A program made the position numbers and the translations under genes. A stretch of DNA of 64,000 nucleotides from Chaenocephalus aceratus (Eukaryota; Chordata; Actinopteri; Perciformes; Channichthyidae): the NCBI GenBank assembly GCA_023974075.1, contig JAMFTG010000117.1, positions 52,501 to 116,500 on the forward strand, given 5' to 3'. Of the stretch, positions 41,696 to 53,533 are shown piece by piece. How positions within the stretch are numbered: position 1 is the first letter of the stretch; each line of letters starts with the position of its first letter. The notes beneath the pieces are model-generated. The model did not search any database. It was given only the letters and a program-made list of their open reading frames with translations, and was not told the origin of the DNA.

Positions 41696-42197
41696 CCAAA
41701 CAGCTGGTTCCTTTAGTCTGAATGTGTGTTGGTGCGTGGTCATTATTCTTTAGAGTCACTGCGTGCCTATTGGTTGGAACACGATCCGTGTATCCATCAC
41801 TTCCTGGTCTTCTCTAAAGAAGAGGGACCAATGGAAACGTTGTCATGTTGCCGTTGGTCACCATGGAAACATTCATTAGCTAACAATGACATTATTGTTC
41901 TATTAATATAAAGGGAGGTCAGGTACTCTTTAAAGCAGCTGCTAGCTATGGGTACTTTTTACTGAAGTACACTTCAAAGCCTCTTTACTTTCCACAGTAT
42001 CACCTCATACTATATCTTTCTAGAAACCCCTGTACCTGTAGAAGTCTTTTGGACAACATTTCAGACTACTTCTCTCTCCACCGTTAAAAAGTCAGTGCAA
42101 AACTACAACCTTTTCAAAGCCACAACATATGGATTTGTGTTTAAAAAATAAAAGATTGCAATGTTAGCCTGCAAAACTGCAGATGGAGCACTTTATG
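41696..42197. other. intergenic, no gene recognised
   Basis: The rest of the GTACTT-type repeat (TACTTTTTACTGAAGTACAC near 41,953) and single-copy-looking sequence. No coding signal. Confidence 0.4.
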
Positions 42198-43868
42198 ATC
42201 AATCAATCAATCAATCAATGTTTATTTATAGCCCAATATCACAAATGTTACATTTGTCTCAGTGGTCTTCACAGTGTGTACAGAATATCAGTATGACAAT
42301 ACGACACCCTCTGTCCTCAGACCCTCTGTCCTCAGACCCTCTGTCCTTAGAGCCTCTGTCCTCAGACCCTCTGTCCTTAGACCCTCTGTCCTCAGACCCT
42401 CTGTCCTTAGACCCTCACATCGTACAAGGAAAAACTTCCGAAGAAAACCCACAGTTTAAAGGAACATGGGAGAAACCTCAGGGAGAGCAGCAGAGGAGGG
42501 ATCCCTCTCCAGGACGCACAGACTGCAATAGATGCCGTGTGTACATTGAAAAGATAATACATTTGCAACATAGGTAGTCCAGATGTTTGGAAATGCATGT
42601 GTGTATAATAGGAAGATGAATCCACGAGGATAACCATCCAGGACCGATGATCCAGGACCACAGCCACGACTCAAGATCCAGGGCTCGGGATCCAGGACAC
42701 AGGACCGCAGGATCATCCATGACTCCGGGTCCCAGCGTATATCGACACCAAAAAGAAAGAAATGTGGGGAAGCTGGGTTAATCGGAACATGAGAGTACAC
42801 GGGTACAGACAGAGAGAAGGAAGAAGTAAGATGTCCCCCGACAAACTAAGCCTATATCAGCAAAACTAGGGGCTGAATCTAATCAGCCCTAACTATAAGC
42901 TTTATCAAAAAGGAAGGTCTTAAGCGCACTCTTAAAAACGGATAGGGTGTCTGCCGCCCGAACACAAACTGGAAGCTGATTCCACAAATGTGGAGCTTGA
43001 TAAGAAAAGGCTCTGGCTCCCATTGTACTTTCAGAGATTCTAGGAACAACCAACAACCCTGCATTCTTGGAACGCAATGCCCTAGTAGGACAGCAGGGTA
43101 TAATGAGTTCTTTAAGGTAAGATGGCGCCTGCCCATTAAGGGCTTTGTAGGCGAGAAGAAGAATTTTAAATTCTATCCTGTGTTCTATAGGGAGCCAGTG
43201 TAAGGCAGCCAGAACAGGAGTAACGTGGTCCCTTCTCCTAACTCTGGTTAGTACACGAGCCGCAGCATTTTGAATCAGCTGAAGCGACTTGACTGACTTC
43301 TTGGTACTCCCTGATAATAAAGAGTTACAATAATCCAGCCTAGAAGTAACAAATGCATGGAATAGTTTCTCTGCATCGTTTTGAGGCAAGATATGCCTGA
43401 TCTTTGCAATGTTACGTAGATGGAAGTAGGCGGTCCTTGAAATTGATTTTATGTGGGCGTTAAAGGATAAATCCTGATCAAATATAACACCAAGATTCCT
43501 TACAGTCTCACTGGAGGCCAAATTAATGCCATCCATAGTTAGTATATCTTTAGATAATTTGTTCAGTTTTGGTCGTGTTTAACATCAAAAAGTTTAAGGT
43601 CATCCACGTTTTTAAGTCCTTGAGGCAGTCTTGAATTTTATTTAGATGATTAATTTCATCAGGCTTGATGGATAAATATAGTTGAGTATCATCCGCATAA
43701 CAATGAAAGCTTACAGAATGATTCCTTATAATATTGCCTAACGGAAGCATATATAATGTGAACAAAATAGGTCCGAGCACTGAGCCCTGTGGCACTCCAT
43801 GGCTAACTTTGGTTTGCGTGGAAGATTCATTGTTAACGATGCATTGTGGGATACCTTCAGAAAAACAC
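42198..43868 (-). mobile_element. L2-type LINE, 3' half, VNTR of 7 units
   Basis: Minus strand: RT segment MPQGSVLGPILFTLYMLPLG, YADDTQLYLSIKPDEINHLN (43,795-43,550), then a 215-codon open frame (43,536-42,889) with GVIFDQDLSFNAHIKSISRT, RLDYCNSLLSGSTKKSVKSL, LIQNAAARVLTRVRRRDHVT and ALHWLPIEHRIEFKILLLAY. Then come the 3' UTR, seven 15-bp VNTR units (42,306-42,410) and an (ATTG)n tail. A frame shift near 43,545 separates RT from its C-terminal part. It is 5'-truncated. Confidence 0.92.
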
Positions 43869-43870
43869 TA

Positions 43871-44188
43871 CCGTACTTTTCGGACTATAAAGCGCACCTG
43901 CATATAAGCCGCAGCAGCTAACTTGTCCGTCTGTCTTGCTCTCGTTCGGTCTCTCGGTTCCACTTTTACTTTGGCGCGCTACCTGTCTCACTCTTTTCCG
44001 GCCTCTAGCTTTTCCTGCTGGAGCCCGCCGCTTAAAGGTGGCGGGCGCGGACCGGTCATAGAGCCCATAGCTGTTAAAGGTGGTTAATTTTACCTGTAAA
44101 ATCCATAGATTTAGGAGGTTCCCTAGTGGCCGTTAGCTGTACAAAAAAATGGGGAAATAAGTCGCGGCTTATAGTCCGAAAAGTACGG
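43871..44188. mobile_element. 318-bp Tc1/mariner-type MITE
   Basis: Inverted ends CCGTACTTTTCGGACTATAA and TTATAGTCCGAAAAGTACGG are flanked by TA on both sides (43,869-43,870; 44,189-44,190). No coding capacity. Confidence 0.88.
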
Positions 44189-44190
44189 TA

Positions 44191-45112
44191 CATCATGGCA
44201 AACTTTGCATGACTTGCGATATTGTTAGTAAGTGCTTTTGGACACAGCAGATGCTTCTTGTTTGTTAGCTACACCCGGCTCAAACCAGTGATGGAAGGAA
44301 ACAAGAACTTTTACTCAAGTACTGAACAAAGTGCTTGTCGTGGCTTCATTCTTTGCTTTAAGTCACTTGGACGCCTTTTACAGACAGTGTACAGTGTTGA
44401 TATTGTGTTTTGCATTCATTCAAATAAAATGTCAAACTTGTCACACATTCAACAAAGAAAACAGGCCTTTACAATAGTCAAAACAAATCAAACAAGAAGC
44501 AAAACTCAAATAAAATAATAAACAACTTAGGAGCTCTTTCTTTCCTTCCAAGTACAGGCTTCGGAAACTTTAGTGGATGAAAGCTTTGCCTCGACAGCGT
44601 CTTTCCGACAGGTTGCCCATTTCTGTCTCTTTAGAGTCTGGGAATTGTAGACTACAGACGTCACGATTAGGTGGCCTTTTTTATAAAAACAAAATACTGG
44701 CTGTAACAGTACTGTTTTGAAATATTTGGACTCAAGTATTTCCATTTAAAGCTACTTCATACTTCTACTCCACTATACTGAACTGTATTTATTTCTAACT
44801 AATACTTTGTTGTAACATTTAGAAATCAGGACTTTTTAGAGTATTTTAAGATCATAGTATTTGTACTTTTACTTAAGTGTGCTCCTTTCAAAACTGGCTA
44901 AAACTGTTCGTAAGAGATTTGCCGCTTAAAATGAAAACGGGTGACATGTTTCTTCCAGTTATCCTTTTCTTTTTTTATATAATCAAACTGTAGAGGCCAT
45001 ATTGACATTGACATTCAAGCTTATTCGGCAACCAGTTGGTAAATGTGCTAAAATTGGAAACTTTAAGTTCTTTCTGCTAATAGTTAAAACCCCATTTTCT
45101 TCTGTTTTGCAG
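44191..45112. other. probable tdrd6 5' intron with GTACTT-type repeat pieces
   Basis: Fragments such as ACTTTTACTCAAGTACTGAA (44,309) and ACTCAAGTATTTCCATTTAA (44,730) belong to the GTACTT-type dispersed repeat. The stretch ends in a good acceptor (CTTCTGTTTTGCAG, to 45,112). Confidence 0.5.
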
Positions 45113-48100
45113 GTGTGTTTGAGCTTGTAACTCACAATGTGCTCAAATCCTGGCCTCCCAACGACTGGAACAGAAGTGCATGTAGTCATCAAGAGGGTTA
45201 ACCTAAAGGACAGGTGTGGTATCGTAGAGTTATGGGTCAACATGGACGATGAGAGGAAGCATATCTATGAGCAGATGAGAGAGGAAATCCAGAATCCTGA
45301 CAGGAAGTTCGCTGAATCGGAAGGAAAACTCGGGGACCTTTGTCTGGTTTGCATCGATGGCGCCTGGCACAGAGCTCGGATCGTTTCCATTCAAAGTGAC
45401 ACTTGCAATATTTTTGTAATCGACCAGGGACTGCCGCATATCACCACAAGCAAAGCGTTAGCATGGGGACATAAGGACAGTTTCCTCCTTCCTCCTGAAA
45501 CTGAATCATGTATTCTCGCTAATGTCCTCTTCCTCGATAACAGGTGGCCAGAAAGAGCCACAAAGTTTTTGATGTCTCTGCGTGGTAAGAAGTTTAGAGG
45601 CCTGGTTCAAGATGTGCTGAAGCCAAACAGAACCCTTCTACTCGACATACCCATGGTTTCCAAGCCGATGTGTATGTTTGGAGTTGCGAAGAAGATGGCG
45701 GGAGACGAGTTTAAGTGCCTTGTACAGAAATGTCTTGAAGTGGACCGCGTAACGCAAGAACGCAATCTGAATGTTGGGCGCAAACTTGAGAAGATCGACC
45801 AATACTTCTACCCAGATCTGTTAATTAATGCTTTCGAACATGTTATTGTGACAGAGGTCACTAACCCACGCAACATATTTTGCCAACTTCACATTTTCTC
45901 CAAGGCGGTGAAGACAATATCAGAGCAGATGCAGCAGCATTATGAAAAGCACTCAGATTCAGGAGAGACTTCGCATTTGAACTGCGGGGATCCATGCGCT
46001 GCAAAAGGGATGGATGGAAAATGGCATCGCTCGTTACTGAAGCAAACCTTAACCAATGATGATGCTGTAGAAGTCTTCCATGTGGATGAAGGAAAAGTTG
46101 AATCGGTCTCCGTTGGAGACATTAGACCTCTGCACGGAGAACTTCTGAGGATGCCCGTTGTCACGTATCATTGTTCTCTTGAAGGTGTAACAGATGACGG
46201 AGCAGAAACGACCGGTTACTTGAAGTCCTTGCTTCTTAACAAAACTCAGGTGGCAAAGTTTAACCGCCACAATAAAGCTCAAGATGTCTATCACGTCACT
46301 CTCTATGCAAATTGTGGTACATGCATCAACAATAGTTTCATACAGAAGATGGGACATTTTGCATCCTCTGATGTTGTCAACACTGAACAAGATTTAAATG
46401 TGCAGAACACAGTGAATGTTGATGTTGATGTTATACTGGAGGAAACTTTGCCAAACACAAAGAACCAATCAGTCAATGGATGGACCGATGAACCAACAAC
46501 TGGCAGCAAAAACAGGGAACAACATCCATCCCCTCAAATACAGATCAACGGGCATCTTCCAACTGAGGTGCAAAACACTCCCCATGATGATGCGTTTGCT
46601 GTAGGAAGAAGCTTCAACGTTAAGGTATCTTGTTTCGAAAGTCTACAGAAGTTCTGGTGTCAAACAACGGAAGATGGTGACTCTTTAGGACGCTTGATGA
46701 ATGACCTGCAAAACCACTACGCATCCGCCCACCGTCAGCCACTCGTCGATTCAATCTGTGTGGCCCGAAGTCCAGACAACGGCATGTGGTACAGAGCAAA
46801 GATCATGGCGAGTCAACACTCCCCCGTTGTAGATGTGAGATTCATAGACTTTGGTCGAATGCGAACGGTTCCTCTGCGGGATATACACCCCATGGATCCG
46901 GCTTTCTTACAGCTGAATGCAAAGGCTTTTCAGTGCTGCTTATGCCAGCCTCCAGACAAGAAATCCACAAATCCCACTTGGACTGACGGAGAATTTCTGA
47001 AGTTTGCAGAATCATGTGCTAAGTCAGGCATTGGTTTGACTTGCACGGTAAAAGCTGCCACTTGTGATGAGGAAGGTCTCTTGCTAAATGTGCTAGATAT
47101 TGAAACACCATCTGACGGTACATGCAGGTGTCCGACTAAAGAATACGCACAGAATGAAGCTCACAAAATGCAAAAATCTCCACCGGTTCAATCAGATTCA
47201 TACAATTACTCCACACACAACATTCAGGTGAATGGAAAAGAAAAAGTGTGGATAATGTCTTCAGATAATGTCAATCTCTTCCACTGCCAACTGAACAGGA
47301 ACTATCATCTGTTTGACAAAGTGATGAAAAATGTCAAACAACTACTTGGCAAGCAACAGTGCAAGGATCATCCACTTGGACTTAATAGCATTTGCTTTGC
47401 CAAGTACACTGATAAGCAATGGTACAGAGGACAAGTGGTAGAACTGTCTCCAAAGCTTAAAGTACACTTTGTGGATTATGGTGAAACCCTGGTCGTGAAT
47501 GAATGGGATATTTGCCCCTGTCCCACTGGAGAAAGTATTGTCAGAGCTCTCCCTGTTCAGGCAGTTCCACTGGGACTGTTTAATGTCCCTGCAGAAGTGC
47601 CACAGGAAATCAACCAGTGGTTTGCAGATCGTGCCGTTGGCCAAAATCTGACCATTTCTGTGGTAGCTAAAGGGGAAAAGGGGAAGCTAATTGTTGAACT
47701 GTTCGATGGATCTCTGAGTGTAAATGCAATAGTCAGAGAGAGGATTTCAAATATGAAACCGGGGATGATGGCTCTTGTTCAGAAGACCGATCAGCAGCTT
47801 TTAAACATCATAAAACGTGCCAATAGCAACGAAACCTGTGCAAGAGATGAGCGGAGTTCACAACCAGTTACTAAAGTCTCTTTGCCAGAGATTGAACATG
47901 AACAGACTTTCGATGAAGGAAGAAAAACAACCTCGGAAATATGCAGCAATGATTCAGAAGTGTCACAACTTTCCCTTCTTTCTTGCCCCGAGGGAAATGG
48001 GAATATCTGCACGTACACATGGCCAAACATTTCAGAAAGCAAGACAGTGGAGGTCTATGCATCCTGCATTGGTGGACCACACTTCTTCTGGTGTGAGTAC

Positions 48101-51100
48101 GCCGATGAAGAGGAGCAGAACAAAGTGACAAGTCTTGTTCAGGAAGCAGGACTGGCTCAGCAGGATATGACATTTCCTGGGACTCTCGGTCCTGGTAGTC
48201 CATGCCTTGCTCTGTTTTCCAGTGACGAACACTGGTATCGAGCTCAAGTTGTTCGCAGAGTTGAAGATACATTTGACGTTGTGTTTATCGACTATGGAAA
48301 CGAGACTGAAGTTGACATCAAGAACGTGAGATCAGTGCCTCAGAGTCTGATGGAGATAGATCCTCAGGCCTTTCTGTGCTCTCTGGATGGATTTGATAAG
48401 TGCAAAGGCTCCTGGGATGACCACGTTCATGATGTCTTCTACAACCTTCTGGTCGATAAAGTCATCAGGGTGAAAGTGTTAAATATAGAAGAGCATTCAG
48501 ACAGTGTGTTCCCTCAATATGCGGTGGCAATTGAGTGTGAAAATGTGGTTCTGAATACCGTGATGCAGAAATACTGGAAACCGCTTCCCACAGAACATGC
48601 CAAGCCTGAAATGGATCAAACCGAGACTTCCCTCCAAGACGTTCAGGCGGAGTCCAACGGAGACGTTCAGGCGGAGTCCGACGGAGACGTTCAGGCGGAG
48701 TCCGACGGAGACGTTCAGGCGGAGTCCGACGGAGACGTTCAGACGGAGTCCGACGGAGACGTTCAGACTGAGTCCGACGGAGACGTTCAGACTGAGTCCG
48801 ACGGAGACGTTCAGACTGAGTCCGACGGAGACGTTCAGACGGAGTCCGACGGAGACATTCAGACGGATTCCATCAAAGACAATCAGATGCAGTCCAACAA
48901 AGACAATCAGACGGAGGACATTCAGACAGATTCCAGCAAAGACAATCAGACTGAGTCCAACAAAGACATTCAGACGGAATCCAACAGAGACATTCAGACG
49001 GAGGACATTCAGACGGAGGACATTCAGATGGCGTCCAATAGAGACATTCAGACGGAAGACATTCAGATGGCATCCAACAGAGACATTCAGACAGATTCCA
49101 ACAAAGATAATCAGACGGAGTCCAACAGAGACAATCAGACTGAGGACATTCAGATGCAGTCCAACAAAGAAATTCAGACGGAATCCAACAAAGAAATTCA
49201 GACAGATTCTAACAAAGACGTTCAGACAGATTCCAGCACCACACATCTTAATGTTTCCACAGGAAATGTGAATGCTGGTATGTTCAAGGAGCCAAGCATC
49301 TCCAAAGACAAACAGGTGGAGGTCTATGCATCCTGCGTTGGTGGACCACACTTCTTCTGGTGTGAGTACGCCGATGAAGAGGAGCAGAACAAAGTGACAA
49401 GTCTTGTTCAGGAAGCAGGACTGGCTCAGCAGGATATGACATTTCCTGGGACTCTCGGTCCTGGTAGTCCATGCCTTGCTCTGTTTTCCAGTGACGAACA
49501 CTGGTATCGAGCTCAAGTTGTTCGCAGAGTTGAAGATACATTTGACGTTGTGTTTATCGACTATGGAAACGAGACTGAAGTTGACATCAAGAACGTGAGA
49601 TCAGTGCCTCAGAGTCTGATGGAGATAGATCCTCAGGCCTTTCTGTGCTCTCTGGATGGATTTGATAAGTGCAAAGGCTCCTGGGATGACCAAGTTCATG
49701 ATGTCTTCTACAACCTTCTGGTTGATAAAGTCATCAGGGTGAAAGTGTTAAATATAGAAGAGCATTCAGACGGTGTGTTCCCTCAATATGCGGTGACAAT
49801 TGAGTGTGAAAATGTGGTTCTGAATACCGTGATGCAGAAATACTGGAAACCGCTTCCCACAGAACATGCCAAACCTGAAATGGATCAAACCGAGACTTCC
49901 CTCCAAGACGTTCAGGCGTAGTCCGACGGAGACGTTCAGGCGGAGTCCGACGGAGACGTTCAGGCGGACTCCGACGGAGACGTTCAGGCGGAGTCCGACG
50001 GAGACGTTCAGGCGGAGTCCGACGGAGACGTTCAGGCGGACTCCGACGGAGACGTTCAGGCGGACTCCGACGGAGACGTTCAGATGGAGGACAATCAGAC
50101 GGAGGACATTCAGATGACGTCCAACAAAGACATTCAGACAGATTCCAACAAAGACAATCAGACGGAGTCCAACAAAGACATTCAGACGGAATCCAACAGA
50201 GACATTCAGACGGAGGACATTCAGACGGAGGACATTCAGATGGCGTCCAATAGAGACATTCAGACGGAAGACATTCAGATGGCATCCAACAGAGACATTC
50301 AGACAGATTCCAACAAAGACATTCAGACGGAATCCAACAAAGACAATCAGACGGAATCCAACAAAGACAATCAGATGCAGTCCAACAAAGACATTCAGAT
50401 GCAGTCCAACAGAGACATTCAGACGGAATCCAACAAAGAAATTCAGACGGATTCTAACAAAGACGTTCAGACAGATTCCAACAGAGACATTCAGACGGAA
50501 TCCAACAAAGAAATTCAGACGGAATCCAACAAAGAAATTCAGACAGATTCTAACAAAGACGTTCAGACAGATTCCAGCACCACACATCTTAATGTTTCCA
50601 CAGGAAATGTGAATGCTGGTATGTTCAAGGAGCCAAGCATCTCCAAAGACAAACAGGTGGAGGTCTATGCATCCTGCGTTGTTGGACCACACTTCTTCTG
50701 GTGTGAGTACGCCGATGAAGAGGAGCAGAACAAAGTGACAAGTCTTGCTCAGGAAGCAGGACTGGCTCAGCAGGATATGACATTTCCTGAGACTCTCGGT
50801 CCTGGTAGTCCATGCCTTGCTCTGTTTTCCAGTGACGAACACTGGTATCGAGCTCAAGTTGTTCGCAGAGTTGAAGATACATTTGACGTTGTGTTTATCG
50901 ACTATGGAAACGAGACTGAAGTTGACATCAAGAACGTGAGATCAGTGCCTCAGAGTCTGATGGAGATAGATCCTCAGGCCTTTCTGTGCTCTCTGGATGG
51001 ATTTGATAAGTGCAAAGGCTCCTGGGATGACCACGTTCATGATGTCTTCTACAACCTTCTGGTCGATAAACGACTCAGCGTGACAGTCCTGAACATGGAC

Positions 51101-51233
51101 TACCATCCAGAGATCGCAGTTCCTCCGTATGCAGTGGAGGTGGAGTGTGAGGGAGCGGTTGTAAATACAATGATGGAGAAATACTGGAAAGGATTGGACA
51201 CGGGCGACGCTTCTGGAATGTGTTTGGAAGCAG
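45113..51233 (+). CDS. tdrd6: tdrd6 giant coding exon (in-frame TAG at 49,919)
   Basis: Tudor domain-containing protein 6, a germline protein of nuage, chromatoid bodies or germ granules that binds methylarginine-bearing partners such as Piwi proteins. The exon starts after TTTTGCAG; ATG is at 45,137 and the product opens MCSNPGLPTTGTEVHVVIKR, like TDRD6 (MCSTPG). Tudor cores, by residue: about 65-120 (WHRARI), 280-335 (WHRSLL), 533-590 (WYRAKI..VRFIDFGR), 745-800 (WYRGQV..HFVDYGE), 1,017-1,070, 1,437-1,490 and 1,884-1,937 (each HWYRAQVV..VFIDYGNETEV). The last three are near-identical and separated by acidic 24-bp-repeat linkers (48,637-49,240; 49,904-50,570). Codon 1,595 is TAG, but the same frame stays open to the donor CAG|GTTAGT at 51,233/51,234. 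Read through, the product is about 2,100 residues, like human TDRD6; stopped, it is 1,594 residues and lacks the last Tudor. Name supported by the N-terminus and by ankrd66/ADGRF synteny. Confidence 0.93.
48637..49240 (+). repeat. tdrd6: tdrd6 coding linker 1: 24-bp repeats
   Basis: Starts as GACGTTCAGGCGGAGTCCGA type units (DVQAESDG, then DVQTESDG) and drifts to DIQTESNK / DNQTESNR / DIQTEDIQM types. All length steps are multiples of 3, so the frame is kept. The translated linker of about 200 residues is Asp/Glu/Gln/Ser/Thr-rich and probably disordered. Confidence 0.95.
49904..50570 (+). repeat. tdrd6: tdrd6 coding linker 2: 24-bp repeats, contains the TAG
   Basis: A second copy of the linker, starting from the same TSLQDVQA junction as linker 1. 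Spacing between the downstream Tudor copies (about 1,269 and 1,341 bp) differs by 72 bp, three repeat units. Confidence 0.95.
49919..49921 (+). other. tdrd6: in-frame TAG codon in tdrd6 linker 2
   Basis: The codon reads GCG TAG TCC where linker 1 reads GCG GAG TCC and nearly all neighbouring units have GAG or GAC. One base (G to T) makes the difference. The frame is open for 437 further codons and includes an intact Tudor domain. Confidence 0.95.
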
Positions 51234-51370
51234 GTTAGTAGACTATACTTTAACCTAAGGGCGCTTTGACAAGCTGTAGTCCAATTGGCAAGTCTGCTTG
51301 GAGATAATTGTATATGTTTCGTTAGTTTTCTTATTAATATTATTCAGTTTCATATTGTTAAATAATGTAG

Positions 51371-51570
51371 AAGTGTACGGCAGTGCAGGTCTGGAAGACT
51401 TGCAGAAGTCTTTGACATTGGTCAGAAATGTGGTGGATGAATATGGTTTTGGTGATAGCCGTAATCCTGATTTGGTTTTCCTAGCATACACATTTGGAAA
51501 GTTTTCAGAACCAACACATCCAGATAAGGCTCTGGTTTTTAACCAATTTGTTGATCACTATTTCCCCTGA
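51371..51570 (+). CDS. tdrd6: tdrd6 candidate terminal exon A
   Basis: The acceptor AATAATGTAG joins the phase-1 G of the giant exon (G|AA = GAA). It encodes EVYGSAGLEDLQKSLTLVRN, VVDEYGFGDSRNPDLVFLAY, TFGKFSEPTHPDKALVFNQF and VDHYFP, then TGA. The 137-bp intron has a good donor. The protein-like composition supports a real exon; I could not match it from memory to the C-terminus of other TDRD6 proteins. Confidence 0.7.
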
Positions 51571-51717
51571 AAACATACACATTACGGGTTTGGTTGGAAA
51601 TGGGTTTTTTTATTTGTTCAATTAAAAGAAACCAAACCTTGGCTCGTGAATGCGCCCTCAGAAAAGTCTTGTTGCGGATTTATATCGATTTGTTTTTAAT
51701 GATTGTTCTTTCATTAG

Positions 51718-51769
51718 AAGTTGGCCATGAATACAGCGTGATGAAGAATTTAAAGTCATCAAAAGAATG
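51718..51769 (+). CDS. tdrd6: tdrd6 candidate alternative penultimate exon
   Basis: The acceptor TTTCATTAG and donor AATG|GTAAGA flank 52 nt. Joined to the giant exon in the same phase (G|AA) it reads EVGHEYSVMKNLKSSKE. It would replace exon A and give a different C-terminus. Confidence 0.5.
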
Positions 51770-51873
51770 GTAAGACCATAAAGCATTTCTTTATATAATA
51801 CATGTGCATTATTAAAAAGACTTGCTTTTAATATAAAATGTAATATATGTGAACTAATTTTTCTTTTTTGCAG

Positions 51874-51904
51874 CTTTGGAACCATGAAACCCAGACGTGA
51901 ATGA
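51874..51904 (+). CDS. tdrd6: tdrd6 candidate alternative last exon
   Basis: The acceptor is TTCTTTTTTGCAG. After the 52-nt exon it reads [10 protein letters not shown] then TGA at 51,902-51,904. If exon A is used instead, this segment would be 3' UTR or unused. Confidence 0.5.
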
Positions 51905-51962
51905 GCTGTCTCGCCTCTTGTTGACAAATACATTTTTAAGCAGAAAAATATAAAAATATTTT

Positions 51963-51972
51963 AATAAATAAA
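51963..51972 (+). terminator. poly(A) signals of tdrd6
   Basis: Two overlapping AATAAA hexamers (51,963 and 51,967), about 60 bp after the downstream stop codon. Confidence 0.7.
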
Positions 51973-52009
51973 GGAAATTAAACTTGTCATTTGGTTCTGT
52001 GTCAATATA

Positions 52010-52115
<106 letters not shown>

Positions 52116-52139
52116 TACATAGAGTTTGCGATTGAATAG

Positions 52140-53374
52140 TCCAAAAATCAGCTCCTATCGTCTATCCCTTGACCTCTGAGTGAAAGGTCACGGGGTTAAG
52201 GGATAGTGGATAGGAGAATTCAAAAGGACTTAGGAGAAGAGACTGCGGTACTTTAGAGAATCGACTGCACTTTCACTATCCCACGTGTTTCTGATGCGCC
52301 AGCGGACGTCCTGAATGTGCGTCTGCTGCTGTGGGGGAACCATGGAAACTACAGTTTCCTATCCAGCGGACTACAAACATGGATGCTCAATAAGAACGAG
52401 GGACTACTGTGAACTCATCTAGAGACTCTGCACCGTGCTCTGATGCTGCTGCTTTGCTTTATGAACGTGGACAACAGAGAAACATATTCTTCAGGACCAA
52501 AGCTGGAATTGAAATAAAAAAGGAAAGTGTAACTTCTGCTCGTCTCCCTCTCCCTCCGGTTCACATTAATACCAATGATCCCAATATGTATGATTGTATG
52601 AACTAAAGATCTTAAATCAATACAGATGTATTTATTATGAACGTTCATATTTCTCTCTTTGATTATAATACTGATGAACGTTCAGAACAAAGCACTTTGC
52701 AACTTACCACATACATTTTTAAAATGCTTAAGCACCGTAACTTTCATGATATCATTTCTCCGTCATAATCGGTTGTTTCCGTGAACGACCGACTGTTGAG
52801 TGACGGCAAATGCTGCGGCTGCAATGCATTGTGGGGCAGCATTTTCTCCTCTCCTTTCGGTGAGGGAGGTCCAGTGGTTCCTAAGCTAAAGGAGGCTATA
52901 AAGGAAGTTTGAAACCTCCTTTCCTTTCATCTAGAGAATTGGAACGACACTTATCATGGCTGCCACTGAGGGACTTCCGGGTCATTTCACTCCGTCAGGA
53001 AGGTTCCTGAGCTAAAGGGACTATTCGAAGTAGCCCCGAAGTATTGGTATTACCTTCCTTGGTGAGGTAGTATGTGTCACACAAATCATTGGTACAGAGA
53101 AACAAGAATTTAAATAAAATACAATAATAAATAGATTAATAATAAACTTATTATTTTGCGGGGGGGGGGGGGGAATCAAGGAGGGGAGTTAGAGAAATGA
53201 GAAAGGGTCATTGATACCCTACAAATTGAATCTATTGTTATAATTATTATTATTATTATTATTATTACTACATGCACCTGTGTTCACGTCCAGCAGGTGG
53301 CAGCACTGAGCCTTAGCATCTCGGGTTTAGCAACACTAGCAGCAGGCACCATGTTTGTTTGTCTCTGTTTCCAG
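52140..53374. other. intergenic, dispersed-repeat sequence
   Basis: Inverted TATCCCTTGACC / GGTTAAGGGATAG at 52,160-52,215 and the end GGGAGTTAGAGAAATGAGAA (53,183) indicate one or more decayed DNA transposons. GCTAAGCTAAAGG-like sequence near 52,883 relates to the 72-bp array at 10.6 kb. A poly-G (53,160-53,173) and (TTA)n follow. No gene is seen. Confidence 0.5.
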
Positions 53375-53533
53375 GTAACCACTCAGCGGTGGAGATGACG
53401 GAGCTCCACGAGGCTGCAGCCGCAGGAGATCTGCTCCAAGTCCAGGAGATTCTGAGGCTCAACGGATGTGATCCGAACCAGAAGGACGAGGAGTGGAGCT
53501 GCAAAACCCCCCTGCACTGGGCAGCTGCTGGAG
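53375..53533 (+). CDS. ankrd66: ankrd66 exon with start codon
   Basis: ATG at 53,395. The donor GGAG|GTACAC is at 53,533/53,534. It encodes the first ankyrin repeat up to TPLHWAAAG. Confidence 0.88.

Noticed and set aside
48497..50857. Antisense open frames of 339 and 363 codons in tdrd6
   Set aside because: Reverse strand of the coding 24-bp linkers and Tudor copies. The sense frame is the conserved one.
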